Positions 1 through 11,490 of a stretch of 64,000 nucleotides of DNA are shown here, piece after piece. The stretch is taken from assembly GCF_026151205.1 (NCBI RefSeq), contig NC_087076.1, positions 20,453,919 to 20,517,918 on the forward strand, in the 5' to 3' direction. The notes beneath the pieces are model-generated. The model searched no databases. It was given only the letters and a program-made list of their open reading frames with translations, and was not told the DNA's origin. This stretch comes from Bolinopsis microptera (lineage: Eukaryota > Ctenophora > Tentaculata > Lobata > Bolinopsidae). The position numbers and the translations under genes are program-made. The first letter of the stretch is position 1. Every line of letters starts with the position of its first letter.

Positions 1-345
1 TTACAGATATGACACAGATCTACACAGGATTTAACAGAAGATTAGTACACGTGATACTGATACTGACCAGCTTTACAACAGGATTTACAGCAGCTTGAGC
101 TACACGTGAGACAGCTTATGACACAGCATCTACACAGGGATTTAACAGCAGGATAGCTAACACGTGATCACAGCTACTGACACAGCATCTACACAGGATT
201 TAACAGAGATTAGCTACACGTGATACAGCTACTGACGCAGCATCTACACAGGATTTAACAGTGATTATCTACACGTGCAGTGATACAGCTAATGACACAG
301 CATCTACACAGGATTTATCAGCATTACTCAGCTCAGGCATGTACA
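1..345 (-). repeat. 56-bp satellite array, left edge
   Basis: About six noisy copies of a 56-bp unit run off the left edge of the window. Typical pieces are CTACACAGGATTTAACAG, TAGCTACACGTGATACAGC and ACTGACACAGCATC. It is the reverse complement of the array at 7,115-9,165 and forms the outer end of the left palindrome arm. Each good unit carries one CACGTG palindrome. Unit length varies by single-base indels. Confidence 0.9.
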
Positions 346-2819
346 TAAACAATCAGACTCACGCAGATTTCAACTTCATCATAATTGATAATAATAAACT
401 CATGGCCACGATCAGTAGTGAGAAAAAATGATTTAAGGAGGACATATTTTTTAGTACTACTGCTATTTGTAGAACCCACAATTATAGCAGAGATTGCAGA
501 GTAACATGATATCCTGAAACTCATTGCAGCGCCCCACGTTGACACCTGTGACAGTACTACGTGCCCGGTGACTCATCCATTTCATTACATTACTCTACAT
601 CTATAATCTAATATGTCGTATTTGATCAACCTCTGTTCTCTATAGTCTGTATACCCTTGTTTTTTCATGAGTTCCTCTGATTTACCAACTTATTATCCGC
701 GCGTCGATATTAATTTGTAGGGAGTTATCAATTATGTTGAGTCAAATTTCTGTGTTAAAACGTGCATTATGTACTAGTACTATCACCAGCGCGGCTATAT
801 TTGCACCAGCAGGCCCTCGCAGCCCGCGAGTTAGAAGACCCTGATATATCCCGGGCCCGCTGTTACAGCCCGCTGATATAGCGGGAGCCCGCTATACCCA
901 TCGGGCGATATAATTAATGATATGTATAAATTAGATCGATCTCCTTTTTAATTAGATGCTACACTTAATGGCTGATATTATGTTCGCATACATATACAGG
1001 CAGCAGTAGTTGAAATACAGATATTTCTTGTTTGGAGACCGCTTCAGTCCTGAGATATTCAATCTACTTCCTAACTGTGTAATCATGCTAACTCCCGAGA
1101 GGAACTAGTGCACACTTCAGGTTATGCTTTGATTTACAATCTTAATCCTTCGTTTTTTTGGGGGGGCATTTTTAAAGCCTCTCTGTATTTATTTTCAAAA
1201 TTCTATTTAACGAGTTATTCTCATATTGCGTTTAAACCTGTTATTTTAGGTTCGCATTTGTTTGATGATATTCAATCACAAAAAGATTAACTCTGCTCAT
1301 CATCAGTGCTCGTTCCAGTGCTCAAGTGAGTACTTGATGTTGTATTTTAGGTACCAGAATCAGGTCAGCGATCAAGCGCGTATTTCCAATTTCTTTCTAA
1401 ATTAGAAATAGAACAATCTCGATCATGAATATCAAGGTAAGAATAATGTATTTTTACTAGCACTTGACTGTTTTACAAGATCTTTGACGTTGATATTCCA
1501 ATATATGTCTTGGAATCTAGACTAATAGTCTGCCTATTATACGGCTCTCTTTCTCCATCCTAAAACAATAATTTTAAAATATTCCAGCCCACAAATCAGT
1601 GTCCAATCTATCAAATATTGAACTACATTGCTCGCAATAATTGAAAGGTTTTTTATATTTTTTAAGGTTAACAGAGTCCGGACAGAGATTAAGCTGCTTT
1701 TCGATAATTTTCCTATAAGATCTACATTTATCTTCATTATTAAGGTAATAAATATGTCACGTAATACTCAACCCTCACAAACTCCCCTTAATCAAAAACT
1801 CGTACTTTATCCTGAAACACCTGCGGGGCCTCATCTCATTTACAAAGTATGGATTACTACTTATATTGTTAAAGCTATAAATAGCTTGAAACTCTATAAA
1901 GTTTCATTATCTCAAGAAATATCTGATTACTGACTATGGACAAGTATTTAAAGAACGGAAAGAATATTCCGCAAGTTCTGCACCTCTGATGACAAAAACA
2001 TATTATGCTTGCGAGAGCTCCTGTTCAGAAGAATATAGACAGGTACCAGGAGGTAGTGAATTCCGATGATGAAACGGACGACGGCGTTCTGAGTATGAGG
2101 CGAAGTTGTTGGTGTATAGGGCTTTAGAGAAAGTACCGGGCCGATAAGATAATCGTTCTGCATAACTTGGAATTCACGTCACCACCAAATTATCGTTTGT
2201 GTGATCAGTGTCATTGTGGGTCAAAAAAGAAGTGCAAAGGGTGCAAGAATTTTTTGAATAAGGAAGGAGAATGGTGATTTTTTAATTTTATATTCAGGTT
2301 CTCGCGGTATAATCGAGTTAAGAACAGTTCATTTGAAATCGCTGATGGTGCGATTGACAAGGAAGAGCAACTTCCGAGCATTATATGGTTACGTTCAAAA
2401 GTCAGTTGAGAGAGAAAGAAGATAGAATCTCTGATTCAATGTATAGTCAAGGACACAACTATCTGTCAGTTCACTGCGTATCTAATTTCATGTAAACCAC
2501 TTAAAAGGACAGTTCCAGGTAGTGAAAAATACAAAACTTCAGCCCTAAGCGATCAGAACATTATCAACAGTGATATGCATGAGGACTTATCAAAGTTTTG
2601 GTTTTTGGTGGAATAACACGACCCACAACAATAGCTACTGACGTCACAAGGAAAATTAATCATGATGCTTTCAGAAAAGTTACGAAATTTGTTAACTTGC
2701 TATCTGGGCTACCGATTAAAAAACTGCGACTATCGAACTGTATTGTTTAGGCAAACTGCATATTAAACATTGATGGACGACTCAAATCAGGAAAATTTAC
2801 ATTTTTACCAAAAAAAGTG

Positions 2820-3080
2820 AAGAATCGTGAACGAATCCTGGCAGTTGTAACACGCTCCTGATGTTATCAGAAACTTCGTTGAGGTGGAGAACCTGACAGT
2901 AGAACAATATTGAAGCGTTCGAATCAAGCGAGACTCTGTTGTGGATTTTGGACCCGCTGGAACGGGGAAAAGTGTGATACTTTGCGGGTCTGAATAATCA
3001 AAGTGTACAACTTAATCGGGCAATAAAGTTGTGTTTTCAAATTCGGCGTAAAAGGTAAAAATGTCAGCTTTATCAGCGTG
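2820..3080 (+). pseudogene. Decayed P-loop NTPase coding remnant, left arm
   Basis: With the frame allowed to shift, positions 2,950-2,973 read GPAGTGKS, a textbook Walker A nucleotide-binding motif. It is preceded by a stretch matching LLWI in the other arm. The remnant shares its reading with the inverted copy at 4,420-4,680, where the longer phrase RSNQARLLWINGPAGAGK is legible, so the arms descend from a once-coding sequence. No Walker B, sensor or other family-defining motif was recognised. The parent could be a NACHT/STAND ATPase, a Rep-type helicase from a mobile element, or another AAA-like ATPase. Stops and frameshifts on both sides mean no protein is made from the sequence as written. 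Some of the breaks may be sequencing indels rather than true decay. Confidence 0.5.
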
Positions 3081-4419
3081 CATTAAAGCACTGCTGCAGT
3101 AGAATATCAAGAGACCAGATGGTCTGACGTAAGAACTAGTTATCTAAGATCAGAGAGTCAAGTGTAAAGTTATCATTGTAGATATTAAGGACGTGGAGAT
3201 ATACAGAAAGTTAACAGATACAATTCAGTGCTGGACCAACTGTCAATATTTATCGATCGATATTACAGGATTATTATATTACAGCTCAATGAGAAGTGTA
3301 GTGTTCTGCTGGACAATTTTTTATCTTTAGAGTGACTTGTCTGGTGCTGTGACATGGCACAGGGTTATTTGAATTTTAGTAAACAGGACTTAATTGACAG
3401 ACTAAGAATGATAAATGTCAACTATCATCACTCACGTTGGTACGTTTATCAATGCAGCCTTAGAAAACACATGTGAGGTGCATCGTCTAATGTTCTACCT
3501 CCCAATGGTGTATAACAACAGAGCAGTAAACACGTGTGCTCTTGATACATTAAGTAAAGGTTAGTCAGGTCTCCACCTCACTACTGTAACCACACACTCT
3601 GTGCAGTACTATTACAGTGTCCAATGAAGCAGAATAACTATCAGCACTGCGGCACCTGCAATCTTACTATCAGTGTTAACACATATCATATTTAACGCAC
3701 GGTCATTAACTAGTGACAATACAGTAAGTGACAAAGTGATTATACCTATTACACGAATAATCTTAGTCATCCGTAAACACCACAATCTATCTAATTCATT
3801 ATTAAATCATGCTAATACTCCCCCCAGTAAAAATTGAAATCATTAAACACAGTATGACAGTTACTGTACCGTGTATGAAGTGTCCTGGAATGTGGTAGTA
3901 CAATCATATCTAATCATCAGTATTTCTGAATATCTTATTTAATTGTTCACGTATTCCACGTGAGATGTCTGATAAATCACATGTGTTTCTAAGGTCCAAT
4001 GAAATAAACGATACCAACTGAGTGGATGATAGTTTGACATTTATCAATTTTAGTCTGTCAATTAAGTCTGTTTACTAAATTCAATAACCCTGTGGCATGT
4101 CACATGCAACCATGACAGTTTGCACTCTAAAGATAACAACTTGTCCTCAGAACACTACACTTCTCAGTGTGCTGTAATATAATTAATCTGTATATCATCG
4201 ATATATAATATGTTGCCGTTGGCACAGCACTGATTGCTATCTGTTAATTCTGTACTATTCTCCACGTCTTATTCTCTACCAATGATAACTTTACACTTAC
4301 TCTCTGATCTTAGAGAAACTAGTTCTGTACGTCAGGACATGCTGGGTCTCTTGATTTTCTACATCTAGAATTCTTTAATGCACGCTGATAAAGCTGACAG
4401 TTGTTCCCTTTACCGCCGG

Positions 4420-4680
4420 ACCGAATTGGGAAAAACACCACTTTATTGCCGATTAATTATTTGTAACAAGTTTGTTTATTCGACCGCAAAGTTCAACTTT
4501 CCCCGCTCCAGCGGGTCCATTAATCCACAACAGAGTCTCGCTTGATTCGAACGATTCTTATTGTTAACAGTCAGGTTCTCCACCTCACGAAGTTTCTGAT
4601 ACACACGGAGCTGTTACAATCCAGGATTCGGTTCACTGATTCTTCACTTTTTTTCGGTAAGTCAAAAATTAAATTTTCTG
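4420..4680 (-). pseudogene. Decayed P-loop NTPase coding remnant, right arm
   Basis: This is the mirror copy of the remnant at 2,820-3,080. Reading the minus strand through 4,497-4,518 gives GPAGAGK, preceded in the same frame by LREVENLTVNNKNRSNQA and LLWIN. A single open frame holds this phrase for about 35 residues, longer than in the left arm, and then meets a stop. The hydrophobic strand before the glycine-rich loop is what a P-loop NTPase shows. The family cannot be set from this much sequence. The last Walker A residue (Ser/Thr) is disturbed here, whereas the left arm keeps GKS, so each arm has decayed separately or carries different sequencing errors. Confidence 0.5.
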
Positions 4681-7114
4681 ATTTTGATTCGATCATCAAT
4701 GTTATTATGCAGTTTGTAAACATACATTTCGATTGACGCAGTTTTTTTCGGTTAGCCCAGATAGCAAGTACCATATTTTAACTTTTGAAAGGCATCATGA
4801 TTAATTCTTGTATCTTGCGCTATTGTTGCGGTGTTATTCCACCAAAACCAAAACTTGATATAGTTCTCATGAAAATTTCACTGTTGATAATTCTGAATCG
4901 CTTAGCTTAAGTTTTGTTATTTTTCACTAGCCTGGAACTGTCCTTTAAATTGTTTACTGAATTAGGCATACGCAGTGAACTGACAGATAGTTGTGGCCTT
5001 GTCTATACATTGAATCAGAGTTCTATCTTCTTTCTCTGGCTCACTGACTTTTTGAACGTACCAGATAATGCTCGGAGTGCTCTTCCTTGTCAATCGAAAA
5101 TCATCGATTTCAAAGGTGAGAACAATGTTTTTAACTTCTATTTTTAACGATAGAACCTGAATATTATAAAAATTAAAAATCCATTTTCTCCTTCATTATT
5201 CAAAAAATTCTTGCACCCTTTGCACGTCTTTTGTCACAATGGACTTGGATCACACAAACGATATAGGGTTGGTGCGTAACTTCAAAGTTATGAAGAACGA
5301 TGTTTATCGTCCGGTAATTTCTCTAAAGCTTTACACCTTAACTTCGGCCTCATAATCCAGATTGTCGTTCTCGTGTTCCTCTTCGAAGTCACTACTCTCG
5401 AGGTACTGTCTCATATACGTAGATCTGGAGCTTCGGCAGCATATTGGTTGTTTGTCATCAGATGTGCAGAACTTGAGGAATATTCTTTTCCGTTTACTTT
5501 TTAAATTACTTGTCCCATTGTTCAGTAGATCAAGATATCTGTGATAAATGAAAACTGTGATAAGTTTAAAGCTATTTATAGCTTTTAAAAAAAGTTATAA
5601 GTAGTAATCATAATTTGTATTGAGATGAGGCAAAGCAGGTGTTCAGGTAAAGTACGAGATTGATCTAAGGGGAAGTTGTGCGGGGTTGAGTATTTACGTA
5701 CATATTTATTACCTTAATTGAGATAAAGTTGATCTTTAGTAGGAAAATATCGGAACGCAGCTTAATCTCTGACCGGACTCTGGTACCTAAAATATAATAT
5801 CCTGTCAATTATTGCGAGCAATGTAGTTCATTTTTTTGATAATTGATAGATTGGACTACTGAAGTGTGGCTGGGGAATATTTTAATTATTGTTTAGGATG
5901 GAGAATGCTAGAATGAGGGGCCTTATAATAGCATGACTATGTAGTCTCAGATTCAAGACTTATATTGGAAAAACTTCAAGATCTTGTAAAACCGCCAAGT
6001 GCTAGTTAAACTACATCTTCTTACTTGATATTCAAGATCGAGATTGTTCTATTTATATTAAACGAAATTGGACTACGCTGCTTGATCGCAGACCTGATTC
6101 TGGTACTAAAATACAACATCTTGTTAACTCCTGAGCACTCCCATACAGCACTGATATGCGCAGGTTTAATCATTTTTGTGATTGAATATAATGCAATACA
6201 CTGCGAACATAAAACTAACAGTTTTACGAAATATGGAGAATCACCTTCGTATTAATAGGAATTTGAAAATAATACAGAGAGGCTTAAAAAAATGCAACGA
6301 GGAATGAAGAGTTGTTAAATCAAAGAATTAACCTGAAGTGTGAACTAGGTTCCCTCTCGGAGTTAGCCTTGATTAACAGTTAGGAAGTAGATTGTTATCT
6401 AGTACTGAAGCGTGTTCAAACAATATATTCTGTTTTTCAACACTGCTGCCTGTGTTTGTAATGTATGGAACTTAATAATCGCCATTAAGTGTACATCTAA
6501 TTAAATAGGAGATCGATTCTAATTTTATACATATATTATTCTATAGCCGATGGTATAGCGGGGCTCCCGCTATATCCGCGGGCTGTAACGCGGGCCGGGA
6601 TATATGCAGGTTTCTAACTGCGGGCTGCGAGGGCCCTGCTGGTGCAAATTTAGCCTGGTGGTATTTCTATAATATTGCACGTTTTTAACTCAGAAATTGA
6701 CTCAAACATATTTGATAACACCTACCAAAATTAATATCGACGCTGCGGATAATTAAGTTGGTAAATCAGAGGAACACAATGAAAGAAAAACAAGGGTTTA
6801 CAGATAGAGAGAAAACAGAGGGTTGATCACACAGACATAATTAGATTATAGAAGTAGAGTAAATGTATGACATGGATGAGTCACGGTCAGTTAGTACTGT
6901 CAATGGTGTCACGTGGTGCGCTGCAATGAGTTTCAGGATTATCATGTTACTCAGAATCTCTGCTAGAAATGTGGGTTTACAAATAGCAGTAGATACTTAA
7001 AAATTATGTCATCTTTTATCATGTTTTCTCCACGGATCGTGGCATGAGTTTATTATTATTCAAGTATGATGAATTGAAATCTGCGTGAGTCAGAGATTGT
7101 TATGTACATCCTGA

Positions 7115-9165
7115 GCTGTGTTTAATGTGGTTAAATCATGTGTAGATGCTGGTCAGTAGCTGTATCACTGCACGTGTAGCTAATCTACTGTTAAATCCTG
7201 TGTTAGATGCTTGTGTCAGTAGCTGTTTCACGTGTAGCTAATCTGCTAGTTAAATCCTGTGTACGATGCTCTGTGTCAGTAGCTGTATCACGTGTAGACT
7301 AATATTGCTGTTAAATCTGTGTAGATGCTTTGTGTCAGTAGCTGTATCGTGTAGCTAAATCTTCTGTTAAATCCTGGTGTAGATGCTGTGTCAGTATCAG
7401 TATCACGTGTAGCTAATTGCTGTTAAATCTGTGTAGATGCTGTGTCAGTAGCTGTATCCCCGTGTAGCTATCAGCTGTTAAACCTGTTTGTAGATGCTGT
7501 GTCTGTCTTATGTATACGTGGAGCTAATCTGCTGTTAAATCCTGTGTAGATGCTTTGCTGTGTCAGTCTAGCTGTATCACGTGTAGCTAATCTGCTGTTA
7601 ATTCCTGTTTAGATGCTGTTGTCAGTTTGCTGTATCACGTGTAAGCTAATCTGCTGTTTTTAAATCCTGGTGTTGATGCTGTGTCAGTAGCTGTATCACG
7701 TGTTGCTAATCTACTGTTCAATCCTGTGTAGATTGCTGTGTCAGTAGCCTGTATCACGGTTAGCTAATTCGCTGTAAATCCTGTGTAGATGCTGTGTCCG
7801 TGGTATCACGTTGTATAATCTGCTGTTAAATCTGTGTAGATGCTTGTGTCAGTAGCTGTATCACGTTTAGCTTAATCTGGTTAAACCTGTGTAGATGCTG
7901 ATGTGTGATCGTAGCTGTATCACGATGGTACCGAATCTGCTGTTATAAATCCTGTGTAGATGCTGTGTCAGGAAGCTGTATCACGTGTAGCTAATCTGCT
8001 GTTTAATTCTGTGTGATGCAGTGTCAGTATCTGTATCACGTGTAGAAATCTGCTGTTAAAATCATGTGTAGATTGCTGTGTCAGTAGCTGTATCCCGTGT
8101 AGCTAAATTGCTGTTAACTCCTGTGTAGATGCTGTGTCAGTTGCTGATTATCACGTGTAGCTATTTGCTGTTAAATCCTGTGTAGATGCTGTGTCAGTAG
8201 CTGTATCACGTGTGGCTAATCGCTGTTAAATCCTGAGTAGATGCTGTGGTCAGTAGCTGTATCACGTGTAGCCTAAATCTGCTGTTAAATCCTGTGTAGA
8301 TGCTGTGTAGTAGCTGTATCACGTGTAACTAATCTGATGTTAAATCTGTGTAGATGCTGTTGTCAGTAGCTTATCACGTTGTAGCTATCTGCTGTTAAAT
8401 CCTGTGTAGATGCTGTGTCAGTAGCTGTATCACGTGTAGCTTAAATTGCTGTTAAGCTGTGGAAATGCTATGGGTCAGTAAGCTGTATCACGTGTAGCTA
8501 ATCTGCTGTTAAATTCTGCTGTGATAAGGATGCTGAGTCAGTATCTGTATCCGTGTAGCAATCTGCTGTTTAAATCCTGTGTAGATGCTGTGTAAGTAGC
8601 TGTATTCACGTGTCGCTAATCTGCTGTTAAATCCTGCCTTGTGTAAGATAGATGCCTGTGTCAGTAGCTGTATCACGTTGTAGCAATCTGCTCGGTTATA
8701 TCATGTGTAGATGCTGTGTCAGTCAGCTGATTTAATCAGTGTAGCTAATTGCTGTTAAATCCTGTTGTAGAGCTGTGTCAGTTTTTAGCTGTATCACGTG
8801 TAGCTAATCTGCTGTTAATCCTGTGTCGATGACTGTGTCAGTAGCTGTATCACGTTGAGCTAAACTGCTGTTAATCCTGTGTAGGTGCTGTGTCAGTAGC
8901 TGTATCACGTTTGTAGCTAATCTGCTGTTAATTCCTGTGTAGATGCTTGTGTCAGTAGCTGTATCACGTGTATAATCTGCTGCTAAAACAAGTGTAGATG
9001 TGTGTCAGTAGCTGTATTCACGTGTGCTAATTTGCTGTTAAATCCTGTGTAGATGCTGTTGTCAGTAAGCTGTTCACCGTGATAGACTAATTTGCTGTTA
9101 AATCCTGTGTAGATGCTGTGTTCAGTAGCTGTATTCACGTGTAGCTTATCTGCTGAGTCATTTAA
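7115..9165 (+). repeat. 56-bp satellite array, about 36 copies
   Basis: Tandem units of about 56 bp; typical pieces are CTGTGTCAGTAGCTGTATCA, CGTGTAGCTAATCTGCTG and TTAAATCCTGTGTAGATG. It continues the right palindrome arm outward and is the reverse complement of the array at 1-345. Nearly every unit keeps CACGTG, the palindromic E-box core. Copies differ mainly by one-base insertions and deletions rather than substitutions, which looks like read error on top of a homogeneous array. No coding potential. Confidence 0.93.
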
Positions 9166-9480
9166 TAGATAACGAGTATTCTAGTCTGATATTACACCAA
9201 CCGAACGTCAGTAATATTATTGCGAAAAAACTACTCCCCTACGTCATACTCAAAGGTTGAAATATTGATAATGAAAGAGAATTGTGAATGAGTGCTTTTG
9301 CAGTGCCACAAGATGGCATTAGAGTTTACTTTAGTTACAATGTTTGCTTATATAGAGTTGTATAATGTTGTTCTATAATAATACAATGTACATTCATTTG
9401 TGTAATAGCCATTTACTTCGTTGGAAATCTCCAATTCTGGACATGAATGGTATGGCACCTCCCAAACAATTTTATATGTA
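9166..9480. other. Spacer between two satellite families
   Basis: About 315 bases of ordinary AT-rich sequence separate the 56-bp and 43-bp satellites. No gene, motif or repeat was recognised. Confidence 0.6.
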
Positions 9481-10045
9481 TAATTATGCCTCCGTTACGT
9501 ATATCTACCTTATGCAAGCGAGGATGAAATTTTGCCTCGTTACGTATATCTACATAATGCAAGCGAGATGAATTATGCCTGTTACGTAATCTACTTAATG
9601 CAAGCGTATGGAATTATGCCTCGTTACGTATATTACATAATGCCAAGCGACAGAATTATGCCGTTACGTTTATCTAATAATGCAAGCGAGATGAATTATG
9701 CTCGTTACGTCTATCTACATAAAATTGCAAGAGAAGATGAATTATGCCTCGTTACGTATATCTAACATAATGCAAGCAGGATGAAATTATGCATCGTTAC
9801 GTAAATTACATTATATAATGCAAGCGAGGATGAATTATGCTCGTTACGTATATTTACATAATGCAAGCGAGATGAATTATGCCTCGTTACGTATTTCTAA
9901 TAATGCAAGCGAGATGAAATTATGCCTCGATACGGATATCTTCATAATGCAAGCGAGATGATTAAGCTCGTTACGTATATCTACATAATGCAAGCGAGAA
10001 TGAAAGATGAATTATACCTCGATACGTATAATCTATCTCATTTTT
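9480..10045 (+). repeat. 43-bp satellite array, block 1
   Basis: About 13 copies of a 43-bp unit whose pieces are ATGCAAGCGAGATGAATTAT, GCCTCGTTACGTATATC and TACATA. Apparent ORFs here (repeats such as MPRYVYLHNASEMNYA) are only the unit translated and should not be called genes. The block ends where a LINE fragment begins. Confidence 0.93.
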
Positions 10046-11490
10046 ATTGTCCCGAAAAGGGTGGTGATACATCATACTGCTCGAAACAACAGGGGATTAC
10101 CTACGCTTCCACGGCATCAAACTCTGTCAGATAATGTTGTTGCGACGGATGAATGCGGTGGCTTGACGAACTGCTCGAGGAATCAGTGTGGGTTCCAGGA
10201 AAAACAGGTCTTGCATAGATCAGATTTATTCGACTCCGTACTATATTCACAACACGCTTGAGTTTAATCTCCCCCTTTACATAAATTTTGTTTGACTTTT
10301 AAAGCGGCATTCGATTCACTTATGGGAGTTTATTTGAAAGCTTTCATTCATTATGGCTTGCTTTGTAAATACATCCGCATAATGCCCGCATTCTTCTGCG
10401 TCACCGTCAGCGCTGTCTGACATAATGGGCGAGCTCTCTGAGTGGTTGACGTTACATCTGGCTCTGGGCAGGGGGATATTCGGTGTCACTATCTTTATGT
10501 TTGTTTTACATCAAACCTGCCTGCGCATCGGGCTGAGGATAACAAAGTGTTGTCACACGGGGCAGTGCTGCAGAGCGACACAGCTCTGGTCAGGATACAG
10601 GTCGTCTGGATACTGACTATGCAGATGATTGGCTAATAATGGACAAACACCAAGGACGGTTCTCCAGGAGTCGACTGATTTTTATGCAAGTATGCGGCTC
10701 TCAGGCTGGCTTCAGAATCATTGCGAAGAAAGAAAACAGAGGTTATGGCCATCGGGCAAGAATACATCACAGAGGCATATACTGAGCATCAACAGTGGAC
10801 ATTACAGTAGGAGCACGCGCTATCCAGCAAGTTCAGAGCAAACTTCACTTACCTTGGGTCGATTTTATCAAGGTGATGGGACTATTGACCGGGATTGTAT
10901 GCAACGGATCCAGAAGCCTCAGGAGCATTCAATCAGCTCGGTAATAATTGGTAAGAATCGCCAATATCCAAACAAACACCAAAATAGGAATAGAGTTTGC
11001 AGCGGTTCAAACAATATTACTTTATCGAAGCGAAGCTGGAACACTACTTCAAAGCAATACATCGCTTCGAAGTTTTTCATCAAAAACTGTTTGAGGAGAA
11101 TCCTTCGAATTAAGTGGTTCCACCGGACGAGCAATGTTCAAGTGTTGGGGGGCAAGAATAAAACCGGTTATAACCTACATCGTGCCAACCGTCTTCGCTT
11201 GTTTGGACATGTTTCTAGAATGCCGGACCACCAGGCTACCAAAGTATCTATTTGATTGGACACTGTCACGGCCGAAGATCACGTGGGCGGCCAAGAAAGA
11301 ATTGGCGATCCTTGTGTCTAGAAGACGCAGTAGCATTCACAGGAGATTCGACATTGTATTTGATAAGGTCCGAGGGTTGGCAGGAACCGAAAAGCATGGA
11401 GAGAGAGAGATGATACGACAAATAAGCGGCAATTCCTTGTGCAGGCCCACTCGAATGATTGAGGAGACCTTATCCGTATCAAGTTCAAGT
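10046..11490 (+). pseudogene. LINE (non-LTR retrotransposon) reverse transcriptase, broken
   Basis: This is a 5'-truncated, frameshifted ORF2 lying inside the 43-bp satellite. In order along the plus strand one can read NNRGIT (reverse transcriptase finger region), DQIYSTPYYIHNTLEFNLPLY, FKAAFDSL near 10,294-10,320 (needing one base removed), GELSEW then DVTSG..QGDI near 10,425-10,475, and the catalytic motif YADD at 10,618-10,629. The C-terminal tail follows with LRRILRIKWFHRTSN and RLRLFGHVSRMPDH (11,190-11,235). These motifs and their order are those of ORF2 of the animal LINE group often mis-annotated as craniofacial development protein 2-like. No endonuclease domain remains. At least four frame changes prevent a full product. 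CGTATATCTA-like sequence occurs at both edges, consistent with insertion into a satellite unit. Confidence 0.85.

Larger units (their letters stand above)
1..7460. repeat. Large inverted repeat (palindrome), arms about 3.5 kb
   Basis: The left arm (1 to about 3,480) reappears reverse-complemented from about 3,950 to 7,460. Paired coordinates add up to about 7,460 throughout: the GC-rich patch at 840-905 pairs with 6,540-6,620, the P-loop region at 2,950 with 4,518, and TCAGCTTTATCAGCGTGCAT at 3,064 with the complement near 4,390. About 470 bases in the centre (3,480-3,950) no longer pair clearly. The arms differ by many single-base indels and some substitutions. It could be a real foldback structure or an assembly or read artefact (a template-switched or fold-over read). 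Confidence 0.88.

Noticed and set aside
1-9165. CRISPR array
   Set aside because: Repeats are directly adjacent 56-bp satellite units without variable spacers, and the genome is eukaryotic.
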